64,000 nucleotides of DNA, from NCBI RefSeq assembly GCF_003075375.1, contig NZ_QDFT01000018.1:9-64008 (forward strand), written 5' to 3'. Shown in pieces: positions 46,359-54,435 of the stretch. Under the pieces are notes generated by a model. The model was not told where the DNA came from. It made no database searches and was given only the letters and a program-made list of their open reading frames with translations. Numbering within the stretch: the stretch's first letter is position 1; each line of letters begins with the position of its first letter. The position numbers and the translations under genes are program-made. The stretch is from Microbacterium testaceum (GTDB lineage Bacteria > Actinomycetota > Actinomycetes > Actinomycetales > Microbacteriaceae).

Positions 46359-47807
46359 ATGACATCACCGACCGAGTTGGCCGTCGTCGTCCTCGCAGCG
46401 GGTCAGGGAACGCGCATGCGCTCCCGAACTCCCAAGGTGCTGCACCCGGTGGGTGGCCGGCCGCTCGTCGGTCACGTGCTCGACACCGCGGCCTCGCTCG
46501 ACCCGGCCCGCATCATCGTGGTCGTGCGCCACGAGCGCGAGCTCGTCGCCGAGACCGTGACGGAGCTCGCCCCCGGCGTCGTCATCGTCGATCAGGACGA
46601 GATCCCCGGCACCGGGCGCGCCGTCGAGGTCGCCCTCGACGCCCTCGGAGACTTCGCCGGAGACGTGCTGGTGCTCAGCGCCGACGTCCCCCTGCTCGAG
46701 ACGGGCACGCTCACCGAGCTCCTCGCGACCCACCGCACCGGCGGCAGCGCCGTGACGCTGCTGAGCGCCCGCGTCGACGAGCCGTTCGGTTACGGCCGCA
46801 TCCTGCGCGACGAGGCGGACGGCGTCCGCCGCATCGTGGAGCAGAAGGATGCCACGGACGACGAGGCCGCGGTCACCGAGATCAACGTCGGGGTCTACGT
46901 CTTCCAGTCGGCGCCGCTGCGTGAGCAGCTCGCGCTCGTGGGGACGGCCAACGCGCAGGGCGAGAAGTACCTCACCGACGTGATCGGGCTGCTGCGCGAC
47001 GCGCAGCGCGGGGTCTCGGCATCCCTCACCGCCGACGCTTCCGCCGCCCTGGGCGTCAACGACCGCGTGCAGCTGTCCGAGGCGGGGCGCACGCTCAACG
47101 CCCGCACGGTGCGACGCTGGCAACTCGAGGGCGTGACCGTGGTCGACCCGGCCACGACCTGGATCGACGTCACCGCGACCCTGGCCCCCGACGTCACGAT
47201 CCTCCCCAACACGCACGTGCGCGGCGCGACGGCGATCGCGACCGGCGCCACGATCGGCCCCGACACGAGCCTGGTCGACTGCGAGATCGGCGAGGGCGCC
47301 ACAGTCACCCGCACCGACGGCACGCTCGCCGTCGTCGAAGCCGGTGCGACCGTCGGGCCCTTCGCCTACCTGCGCGCCAACGCGCGCGTGGGCGTCAACG
47401 GCAAGGTCGGCACGTTCGTCGAGGTCAAGAACTCCTCGATCGGCGAGGGCAGCAAGGTCCCGCACCTGTCGTACATCGGCGACACCGAGATCGGTCGGGG
47501 CGTCAACCTGGGTGCCGGCGCGATCACCGCCAACTACGACGACATCGCCAAGCACCGCACCGTCATCGGCGACGAGGTGCACAGCGGTTCGCACAACGTC
47601 TTCGTCGCGCCGGTTACGATTGGAGCGGGCGCCAAGACGGGTGCCGGAGCGGTCATCCGCAAGGACGTCCCGGCCGGTGCCCTGGCGCTCAGCGTGTCCC
47701 CCCAGCGCAACATCGAGGGGTGGGTCGAGAAGAACCGACCGGGTACTGCAGCGGCCGACGTGGCCGCGCGGGCTCGGGCTGAACAGGAAGCGGCCGATGG
47801 CTCGTAA
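46359..47807 (+). CDS. glmU: Bifunctional N-acetylglucosamine-1-phosphate uridyltransferase/acetyltransferase
   Basis: 482 residues. The N-terminal nucleotidyltransferase has VVVLAAGQGTRMRS and PKVLHPVGGRPLVGHVL. The C-terminal left-handed beta-helix acetyltransferase includes AYLRANARVGVNGKVGTFVEVKN, LSYIGDTEIGRGVNLGAGAITANYDD (both split here) and the histidine in HRTVIGDEVHSGS. It makes UDP-GlcNAc for peptidoglycan. The ATG starts one base after the tRNA-Gln discriminator, and earlier in-frame starts would lie inside the tRNA. The 3' end overlaps prs by 11 nt. Confidence 0.96.
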   Translation: MTSPTELAVVVLAAGQGTRMRSRTPKVLHPVGGRPLVGHVLDTAASLDPARIIVVVRHERELVAETVTELAPGVVIVDQDEIPGTGRAVEVALDALGDFAGDVLVLSADVPLLETGTLTELLATHRTGGSAVTLLSARVDEPFGYGRILRDEADGVRRIVEQKDATDDEAAVTEINVGVYVFQSAPLREQLALVGTANAQGEKYLTDVIGLLRDAQRGVSASLTADASAALGVNDRVQLSEAGRTLNARTVRRWQLEGVTVVDPATTWIDVTATLAPDVTILPNTHVRGATAIATGATIGPDTSLVDCEIGEGATVTRTDGTLAVVEAGATVGPFAYLRANARVGVNGKVGTFVEVKNSSIGEGSKVPHLSYIGDTEIGRGVNLGAGAITANYDDIAKHRTVIGDEVHSGSHNVFVAPVTIGAGAKTGAGAVIRKDVPAGALALSVSPQRNIEGWVEKNRPGTAAADVAARARAEQEAADGS

Positions 47808-48831
47808 GAAGAATCGTGTAGACCTCGACCGCGACAACGGCATCGCCCCCGGGCTCGTCGCCAAGACCAAGAAGCGGCTCGTCGTCGCGTCCGGGCGCTC
47901 GCACCCCGAGCTGGCCGCGCAGGTCGCCCAGCACCTGGGCACCGAGCTGGCGCCCACCGAGCACCGCACCTTCGCCTCGGGCGAGATCTACACCCGCTTC
48001 GAGGTGTCGATCCGCGGGTGCGACGTGTTCGTCGTGCAGTCCTTCGGCCCGCCGGTCAACGAGTGGCTCATGGAGCTGCTCATCATGCTCGACGCGCTCA
48101 AGCGCGCGTCGGCCAAGCGCATCACGGTCGTCGCCCCGTACTTCCCGTACTCCCGTCAGGACAAGAAGGGCCGTGGCCGCGAGCCCATCAGCGCTCGTCT
48201 GGTCGCCGACCTGCTCAAGACCGCCGGCGCCGACCGCATCATGAGCGTCGACCTGCACGCGGCGCAGATCCAGGGGTTCTTCGACGGCCCGGTCGACCAC
48301 CTGTTCGCCAAGCCCGTGCTGCTCGAGCACTTCGAGCGGGGTCTCACCGGCGAGGACCGCGAGACCCTCACGGTCGTCTCTCCCGACATGGGCCGCGTGC
48401 GCGTGGCCGACACCTGGTCCGACAGCCTCGGCGCGCCCCTCGCGATCATCCACAAGCGTCGCGACCCCAAGGTCGCCAACCAGGTCTCGGTGCACGAGAT
48501 CGTCGGTGACGTGAGGGGTCGCACCTGCCTGCTGGTCGACGACATGATCGACACCGGCGGCACCATCCAGAAGGCCGCGCAGGCGCTCAAGGCCAGCGGT
48601 GCCCGCAAGGTCATCGTCGCGGCCACGCACGCCATCTTCAGCGACCCGGCCACGGAGCGCCTCCAGGATGCCGCGATCGACGAGGTCGTGGTCACCGACA
48701 CCGTGCCGCTGCCCGCCGAGCGGCGTTTCGACCGCCTGACAATCCTGCCCATCGCCCCGCTGCTGGCCCGCGCGATCCACGAGGTGTTCGAGGACGGGTC
48801 CGTCACGAGCATGTTCGGCGGCGACGCCTGA
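47797..48831 (+). CDS. prs: Ribose-phosphate pyrophosphokinase
   Basis: 344 residues. It makes PRPP from ribose 5-phosphate and ATP. Motifs are ASGRSHPELAAQVAQHLG, FASGEIYTRFEVSIRG, APYFPYSRQDKKGRGREPISA, MSVDLHAAQIQGFF and the PRPP-binding loop CLLVDDMIDTGGT. The N-terminus carries a basic extension (MARKKNRVDLDRDNG). The ATG overlaps glmU. A strong terminator follows. Confidence 0.96.
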   Translation: MARKKNRVDLDRDNGIAPGLVAKTKKRLVVASGRSHPELAAQVAQHLGTELAPTEHRTFASGEIYTRFEVSIRGCDVFVVQSFGPPVNEWLMELLIMLDALKRASAKRITVVAPYFPYSRQDKKGRGREPISARLVADLLKTAGADRIMSVDLHAAQIQGFFDGPVDHLFAKPVLLEHFERGLTGEDRETLTVVSPDMGRVRVADTWSDSLGAPLAIIHKRRDPKVANQVSVHEIVGDVRGRTCLLVDDMIDTGGTIQKAAQALKASGARKVIVAATHAIFSDPATERLQDAAIDEVVVTDTVPLPAERRFDRLTILPIAPLLARAIHEVFEDGSVTSMFGGDA

Positions 48832-48843
48832 CGTTCGACCCTT

Positions 48844-48884
48844 GCGCGCAGCCGTCTCCCTCGCGGAGGCGGCTGCGCGCGTTT
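48844..48884 (+). terminator. Terminator of tRNA-Gln-glmU-prs
   Basis: GCGCGCAGCCG (48844-48854) pairs with CGGCTGCGCGC (48870-48880), with inner CTCC/GGAG pairing, followed by GTTT. Confidence 0.85.
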
Positions 48885-49067
48885 CGGGCACGCCGCCGCC
48901 GTCAGTTCCTCGCGGGCGTGCGGGGCGGCGCTTCGATACGGGGGAGCGGTGGCGGCCCGGACACCGGTTCACAGGCCGCACAAAAGAATGAACCGGGCCG
49001 GCGCCGAGGTCGTGTCCCTACCGTGAGCACGAACCGCGCCGCGAGGCACGACCGAAGGAGGACCCCC

Positions 49068-49556
49068 ATGATCCGAACCGCAGCCGTACCCCGTCCCGTC
49101 CGCATCGGCACCGCCCTGCTGGGCGTCGCCGGCATCGCCACCCTCGCCGGGTGCGCGGGAGGCGCCACCGACGCGGCCGCCCCCGCCGAGAGCGCCGCGG
49201 CCCCCGCCGCCTCGTCGCCCGCCTCGAGCGGCGCCGCCGCGGGGTCGAGCTCGTCGGGCACGTACACGGACGGCCAGTACGAGGCCACGGGCCAGTACGC
49301 CACGCCCGAGAGCGTCGAGACGGTCGACGTGACGCTGACGATCGCCGGCGACACGGTCACCGCTGTCGAGGTCACCGGAGACCCGCAGGCCGCGGAGTCC
49401 CGCCGCTATCAGAGCGAGTTCATCGGCGGCATCCAGGACGAGGTCGTCGGCAAGAAGCTCGACGAGATCTCGGTCAGCAAGGTCGCCGGCTCCTCGCTCA
49501 CCAGCGGCGGGTTCAACAAGGCCGTCGACGCGATCAAGACCGAGGCCAAGGCCTGA
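49068..49556 (+). CDS. FMN-binding domain lipoprotein
   Basis: 162 residues. The lipoprotein signal VAGIATLAGC gives C29, followed by an Ala/Ser linker of about 35 residues and one FMN-binding domain (GTYTDGQYEATGQYATPE..., VDVTLTIAGDTVTAVEV). The flavinylation motif normally SGATxTS reads AGSSLTSGGF here, so Ser143 (or Thr145) is the likely FMN-phosphoester site. It is an extracytoplasmic electron carrier, matured by the ApbE encoded next. AAGGAGG sets the ATG. TACCGT (49019-49024) is a likely -10 box, and an inverted repeat CCGGTTCA / TGAACCGG lies at 48964-48996. Confidence 0.88.
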   Translation: MIRTAAVPRPVRIGTALLGVAGIATLAGCAGGATDAAAPAESAAAPAASSPASSGAAAGSSSSGTYTDGQYEATGQYATPESVETVDVTLTIAGDTVTAVEVTGDPQAAESRRYQSEFIGGIQDEVVGKKLDEISVSKVAGSSLTSGGFNKAVDAIKTEAKA

Positions 49557-49561
49557 CCGAC

Positions 49562-50437
49562 ATGCCCGCCCCGACCGCGACGCGCGCGTCCTGGACGTTC
49601 GAGGCGATCGGCACGTCATGGGCGATCGAGACGGCGGCGCCCCTGCCCCCGGTCGCCCGCGCCGCGGTGGCCGCGGTCGTGGACCGGTTCGACCGCGAGT
49701 GGTCGCGCTTCCGCGACGACTCGCTGGTGTCGGCGCTCGCGGCGGGGCGGGTGGCATCCGTGCCCCTTCCCGAGGACGCGGATGCCATGCTCTCGTTGTA
49801 CGACGAGCTCGACGCGGCGACCGGTGGGGCGGTCAACCCGCTCGTGGGCGAGGCGCTCGCGCGACTGGGCTACGACGGGCGCCTCAGCCTGACGCCGCGG
49901 GGGGAGCCGCGTCCGGCTCCCGCGTGGCGCGAGACGCTGCGGTGGGACGGCTCGCTCTCGCTCGCGGCGCCCGCGACGATCGACGTCGGGGCGCTCGGCA
50001 AGGGTCGGCTGGTCGATCGGGTGCTCGACGTCGTCGCCGCCCACGCGCCGGGTGACGTGATCGTCGACGCCTCGGGCGACCTGGCCGCCCGCGGCGCGCC
50101 CGCGCGCGTCGGTCTCGAGCATCCGTACGACGCCTCGCGTGCGATCGGTGTCGTGACCGTGGCCGACCGGGCCCTGTGCGCCTCGGCGATCAACCGGCGG
50201 GCGTGGGGCGACGGACTGCATCACGTCCTCGACGCCCGTACCGGAGCACCCGTGCGCGCGTACGCGGCGACGTGGGCGCTGGCCGAGACGGCGATGCGGG
50301 CCGACGCCCTGGCCACGGCGCTGTTCTTCGACGGCGGGCCCGAGCTGGCGGCATCCTGGGATGCCGACTGGGTCCGCATGAGCACCGACGGGCGCGTGGA
50401 GTGGTCGCCCGGATTCGACGGAGAGGTCTTCTCATGA
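49562..50437 (+). CDS. apbE: FAD:protein FMN transferase (ApbE)
   Basis: 291 residues. ApbE motifs are visible: FEAIGTSWAIET, EWSRFRDDSLVSAL, GGAVNPLVGEAL, TIDVGALGKGRLVDRVLD and VIVDASGDLAARG, then HHVLDARTGAPV. It attaches FMN from FAD covalently to Thr/Ser of partner proteins outside the membrane. No export signal is obvious at the N-terminus, though many ApbE proteins are exported. It starts 5 nt after the FMN-binding lipoprotein gene and overlaps the next one. Confidence 0.93.
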   Translation: MPAPTATRASWTFEAIGTSWAIETAAPLPPVARAAVAAVVDRFDREWSRFRDDSLVSALAAGRVASVPLPEDADAMLSLYDELDAATGGAVNPLVGEALARLGYDGRLSLTPRGEPRPAPAWRETLRWDGSLSLAAPATIDVGALGKGRLVDRVLDVVAAHAPGDVIVDASGDLAARGAPARVGLEHPYDASRAIGVVTVADRALCASAINRRAWGDGLHHVLDARTGAPVRAYAATWALAETAMRADALATALFFDGGPELAASWDADWVRMSTDGRVEWSPGFDGEVFS

Positions 50438-51987
50438 GCGCAACGCTCACCGCGGGGTCGACCCGCGTGCTCGGTGTGATCGGCCGGGTCTCGATGTACC
50501 GCCTGGTGCTGTCGGCGCTGGGCCTGCTGGCGGTGATCGCGCTCGTGCTGTCGTTCGCCGGTCTGGTGGTGCCGCAGCCGCTGGAGCTCGTCGCCAGCAT
50601 CGTGGTGCTCACGCTCGCGTGCGCTCTCACCGACGCCGCGGCGCAGAAGATGCTCCGGATGCCGCTCCGCCTGGAGTCCTCGCTGATCACCGCCGCGATC
50701 CTGCTGTTCGTCGTGCGTCCGAGCGTCGAGCCGCTGGGCCTGGTGGGACTCGCGATCGCGGGGGTCATGGCATCCGCGAGCAAATACGTGCTCGCGTGGC
50801 GGGGGCGCCACATCTGCAATCCGGCCGCGACCGGGGCGACGGTGCTGACCGTCCTCAGCGTCTTCGCCCCCGACCTGGGCGGGTCGGCGTGGTGGGTGGG
50901 GTCGCCGTGGATGGCGGGTCCCGTTCTCGTCCTCGGTGTCGTGCTGCTGCTGCGCACCGACAAGCTGCCGATCGTCGTGACGTTCTGGGTCGTGGCGATG
51001 ACCGTGGCGTTCGTCCGCACGACCGTGCAGTTCCAGGCGGCGGGCTTCGCGGTCGACGTCCCGGCGGTGCTGGCGCAGGTGGCGTTGTCGTCGCCGTTCC
51101 TGTTCCTCGGCGCGTTCATGCTGTCCGAGCCCCTCACCCTGCCGCCGCGCCGTGCACAGCAGTACGCCGTCGCGATCCTCGTCGGCGTGCTGGCGGGATG
51201 GCCGCTGCCGGTGGGCGAGATCACCCTGGGCCAGGAGCGAGCGCTGCTGGTCGGCAACCTGCTGGCGTTCCTGTTCTGCCTGCGGGCGGCGGTGCGCCTG
51301 CGCGTCGAGGGGCGGCGCGACCTCACCCCCACGGTGCGGGAGCTCACCTTCCGCGCGGCCCGGCCGTTCCGGTTCTCTCCGGGGCAGTACCTCGAGCTCG
51401 ACGTGCCGCACCGCCGGCCCGACGGGCGCGGCACGCGACGGGAGTTCTCGATCGCCTCGGCGCCCGAGGATCTGCCCGAGGTGCGGATCGCGTTCAAGGA
51501 CGGGTCGCAGTCGTCGTACAAGCGCGCCCTCGCCGCCGTCGAGAACGGTTCCACACTCGCGGTCACGGGGGTGTGGGGTGATTTCGTGCTGCCGTCGCGC
51601 CCGACGGCACCGGTGCTGCTGGTCGCGGCGGGGATCGGCGTGACCCCCTTCGTATCGCAGCTGCGTCACCTGGTGGCCTCGGGTCAGCAGCGCGACGTCG
51701 TCTTGGTGTACGTCGTGTCGGAGGCGGCGGAGCTGGCGTTCCGCGACGACATCGCTGCTGCCGGCATCCCGGTGGTGGTGTTCTCGCGCGACGAACCGTC
51801 GGATCTCCCCGCCGGCTGGACATGGGCGGGACCGGACCGGGTGGATGCCGACGCCCTCGTTGCGGCGGTGCCCGACATCGCGCGTCGCGCGGCCTACGTC
51901 TCGGGACCCCCGCGGCTCATCTCGGCGCTCGCCCCGGCGCTGGCGAGGGCGAAGTCGCTCACCACCGACGCGTTCGCGGGGTACTGA
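50434..51987 (+). CDS. RnfD/NqrB-like membrane domain fused to a ferredoxin-NADP reductase domain
   Basis: 517 residues. Residues about 20-290 hold eight or more membrane segments with WRGRHICNPAATGATVLTVLS, a TGAT motif like the FMN attachment site of RnfD/NqrB (candidate Thr136). Residues about 300-517 are a flavin reductase: FRFSPGQYLELDVP, RREFSIASAPED (FAD), VLLVAAGIGVTPFVSQLRHL and YVSGPPRLI (NAD(P)H). It should pass electrons from cytoplasmic NAD(P)H across the membrane to the flavinylated lipoprotein. The ATG overlaps apbE by 4 nt. Confidence 0.88.
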   Translation: MSATLTAGSTRVLGVIGRVSMYRLVLSALGLLAVIALVLSFAGLVVPQPLELVASIVVLTLACALTDAAAQKMLRMPLRLESSLITAAILLFVVRPSVEPLGLVGLAIAGVMASASKYVLAWRGRHICNPAATGATVLTVLSVFAPDLGGSAWWVGSPWMAGPVLVLGVVLLLRTDKLPIVVTFWVVAMTVAFVRTTVQFQAAGFAVDVPAVLAQVALSSPFLFLGAFMLSEPLTLPPRRAQQYAVAILVGVLAGWPLPVGEITLGQERALLVGNLLAFLFCLRAAVRLRVEGRRDLTPTVRELTFRAARPFRFSPGQYLELDVPHRRPDGRGTRREFSIASAPEDLPEVRIAFKDGSQSSYKRALAAVENGSTLAVTGVWGDFVLPSRPTAPVLLVAAGIGVTPFVSQLRHLVASGQQRDVVLVYVVSEAAELAFRDDIAAAGIPVVVFSRDEPSDLPAGWTWAGPDRVDADALVAAVPDIARRAAYVSGPPRLISALAPALARAKSLTTDAFAGY

Positions 51988-52060
51988 CGCGCCACCGGCG
52001 CGGGCGCAGCCGCTCGACGCGGCACTGGCGTCTCGTGCTGACAGCGGAGAGAGTGGGGTC

Positions 52061-52687
52061 ATGCGCTCGGTCTTCTTCTCCTCCGATCCCATCGACGACG
52101 ACGACGGCGACCGCTTCGACGGGCGGTCCGAACGGATCCCCTCGTTCGAACCCCCGCGCGACGAGATCCCGGTCCTGTCGGGCCCGGCCGGGCTGCTCGC
52201 GCGCGCGGACGACGTCGTCATCGCCCTCATGGGCGTGCGCGTCTTCTCGGACGGCGTCGAGTTCCTCCTCGACCGTCACCTGCGCCGCGGGGGGCGCGAT
52301 CCGCGGGAGTGGCAGCTCGCTCAGATGGACTTCGCGGGCCACTTCGGCGTGGCCGACCGCACCCCGGGACGCCTGCGCTGGGGGCTGTCGCTGGGCGACG
52401 GTCAGCGGCTGCTCCTGGACGACCCGTTCGGGTTCCCCGATCCGCACCGCCACGACGCGCCGTCCGAGCCGCAGCGTCACACCGTCCGCGTGACGGGTGG
52501 CGGCGGGTCGGGTGGGGGAGACGACTACACGATGCACGACGGGCTGTGGCTGTGGCCGCTGCCGCCCGAGGGCCCGCTCGACATCGTCGTGCAGTGGACG
52601 ACGTTCGGCGTCGCCGAGTCGCGGTTCTCGCTCGACGGCGGCCATCTGCGCGCCCTCGCCGCCGGGGTGCGTCCGCTGTGGGACTGA
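52061..52687 (+). CDS. Protein of unknown function, acidic N-terminus
   Basis: 208 residues. The N-terminus is strongly acidic (DPIDDDDGDRFDG). A middle part has VIALMGVRVFSDGVEFLLDRHLRRGGRDPREW, split here, and the C-terminal half contains YTMHDGLWLWPLPPEGPLDIVVQW. It looks like a compact beta-rich soluble domain. I do not recognise a named family. GGAGAGAG at about 52047-52054 supports the ATG at 52061. It follows the flavin operon at 73 nt and may be read through from it. Confidence 0.7.
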   Translation: MRSVFFSSDPIDDDDGDRFDGRSERIPSFEPPRDEIPVLSGPAGLLARADDVVIALMGVRVFSDGVEFLLDRHLRRGGRDPREWQLAQMDFAGHFGVADRTPGRLRWGLSLGDGQRLLLDDPFGFPDPHRHDAPSEPQRHTVRVTGGGGSGGGDDYTMHDGLWLWPLPPEGPLDIVVQWTTFGVAESRFSLDGGHLRALAAGVRPLWD

Positions 52688-52838
52688 GGGCCGTCGGCTT
52701 CTGCTCATCCTCACCACGACCTACGACGTCGATCGCGCCGGAACGCTCCAGAACGGCCCGCTGATCCCCGACGTCGAGGTGGCACCGGGGCCCGACCTCG
52801 AGGCGGCGCGGACGGCGGTCACCTCGCGCTGCGGGTGA
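52688..52838 (+). pseudogene. Possible gene remnant, resembling the C-terminus of an S41-type peptidase
   Basis: A short frame directly after the previous stop reads TTYDVDRAGTLQNGPLIPDVEV, split as TTYDVDRAGTL and QNGPLIPDVEV, and then PDLEAARTAVTSRCG before a stop at 52836-52838. This is the style of the C-terminal tail of S41 peptidases, but there is no start codon and no upstream catalytic domain. It may be a decayed fragment. It could also be chance coding-like sequence. Confidence 0.35.
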
Positions 52839-52857
52839 GCCCCGGCATCCGTTCCGT

Positions 52858-54435
52858 TCAGGCCGGGTCGGCGGGCTTCGCCGGCAGGCGCACCTCGAAC
52901 GTCGTGTCGCCCGGCGTGCTCCGCACGGTGATGGTGCCGTGGTGGGCGTCGACGATCGCCTTGGCGATCGACAGGCCCAGTCCCGTACCGCCGGTCTTGC
53001 GATCGCGTGAGCGGTCCGCGCGGGCGAAGCGCTCGAACAGCTGCGAGGCGACCGAGGGGTCGATGCCGGGGCCGTCGTCGTGCACGCGCAGCACCGCCTC
53101 GGAACCCTCGTGCGCCACCGAGACGGCTACGACGCTGCCGGCGGGGGTGTGCGTGCGGGCGTTGGCGAGCAGGTTCGCGACCACCTGGTGCAGGCGCGAG
53201 GCATCGCCCGCGAGCTCGACGGGGGTGTCGGGGACGTCGATCGTCCACGAGTGATCGGGCCCCGCGGGACGCGCGTCGCCCACGGCCTCGACCGCGAGCC
53301 GGGTCAGGTCGACCGAGCCGTAGACGAGCTCCTGCCCCTCGTCGAGCCGGGCCAGCAGCAGCAGATCCTCGACGAGCGTGGTCATTCGCAGCGACTGCGC
53401 CTGGATGCGCTCGAGAGACTGCTCGGTCGTCTCGACGGCTAGGGCGATCCTCTGGCGGCTCTCGTCGTCCTGCGCCTGCCGCATGGCGCGCAGCGACAGC
53501 TCGCTGAACCCGCGGATGGATGCCAGGGGCGTCCGCAGTTCGTGACTGGCATCCGCCACGAACCGGCGCATCATCTCTTCGTTGCGCTGACGTGCCGAGA
53601 GCGAGGCGTCGACGCGGTCGAGCAGGGTGTTGAGCGCGGTGCCGACCTGGCCGATCTCGGTGTGCGCGTCGACCTGCTCGGCGGGCACGCGCTCGGTGAT
53701 CGAGACGTCGCCCTGGTCCATGCGCAGCGAGGCGACGCGCGTGGCGGTCTCGGCGACGGCGCGCAGGGGGCGCAGTCCGAGGCGGATGACGATCGCGATG
53801 ACCACCGCGAGCAGCAGCAGGCCGCCGGCGGTGACGAGGGCGACGGTGGTGAGGATGGCGCCGATCGTGCCGGTCACCTGCGACAGGGGCAGTCCGACGA
53901 GGAAGACGGAGTTGCTCCCCGGGGTGGGGAAGGCGCGTACGCGGTACTCGCCGAGGTTCGGCAGTTCGACCGTCTGCTCGCTGGTGTCCGCGGCCTGCAG
54001 GCTGTCGGCGATGCCTCCCAGGTCGTCGTCGGTGAGGGCGCGGGCCCCCGTGTCGCCGACGACGGCTCCGCTGAGGCCGCTGCGGGAGTTCATGACCAGC
54101 AGGGTGCCCGAGTCGAAGAAACCGGACTGCAGCACCTGCACCGCGGTGCTCTGGAACGCCGTGCGCGGCTGGATCGACGCCGCGGCCTCGTCGACCTGCG
54201 CCCCGAGGTTCACGTACAGCACCTGACTGAGGATGGCGCTGGTCGAGATGCCGATCATCACGAGGATGAACGCGACCATCCCGATCACGGCGGTCATCAA
54301 TCGCGCCTGCAGCGTCCACGGACGGCCGAAGCGCTTCGAGGCGACGCGACCGGGATCCGTCGCCGGGTCGGCGGCGTGCTCCGGGGGAGCGGCCGCGGGG
54401 GGAACCGGGGGAGCCGGCCGCGGGGGCAGGCTCAC
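52858..54435 (-). CDS. OmpR-partner sensor histidine kinase
   Basis: 525 residues. A proline-rich N-terminus precedes two membrane segments (about 45-65 and 190-215) flanking an extracellular sensor loop. HAMP follows, then HisKA with DASHELRTPLASIRGF (phospho-acceptor H298). The ATPase has NLLANARTHTPAG, HDDGPGIDP, FARADRSRDRKTGGTGLGLSI (split here). It resembles mycobacterial TrcS/TcrY-type kinases. The GTG overlaps the response-regulator stop by 4 nt. Confidence 0.94.
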   Translation of the reverse strand: MSLPPRPAPPVPPAAAPPEHAADPATDPGRVASKRFGRPWTLQARLMTAVIGMVAFILVMIGISTSAILSQVLYVNLGAQVDEAAASIQPRTAFQSTAVQVLQSGFFDSGTLLVMNSRSGLSGAVVGDTGARALTDDDLGGIADSLQAADTSEQTVELPNLGEYRVRAFPTPGSNSVFLVGLPLSQVTGTIGAILTTVALVTAGGLLLLAVVIAIVIRLGLRPLRAVAETATRVASLRMDQGDVSITERVPAEQVDAHTEIGQVGTALNTLLDRVDASLSARQRNEEMMRRFVADASHELRTPLASIRGFSELSLRAMRQAQDDESRQRIALAVETTEQSLERIQAQSLRMTTLVEDLLLLARLDEGQELVYGSVDLTRLAVEAVGDARPAGPDHSWTIDVPDTPVELAGDASRLHQVVANLLANARTHTPAGSVVAVSVAHEGSEAVLRVHDDGPGIDPSVASQLFERFARADRSRDRKTGGTGLGLSIAKAIVDAHHGTITVRSTPGDTTFEVRLPAKPADPA

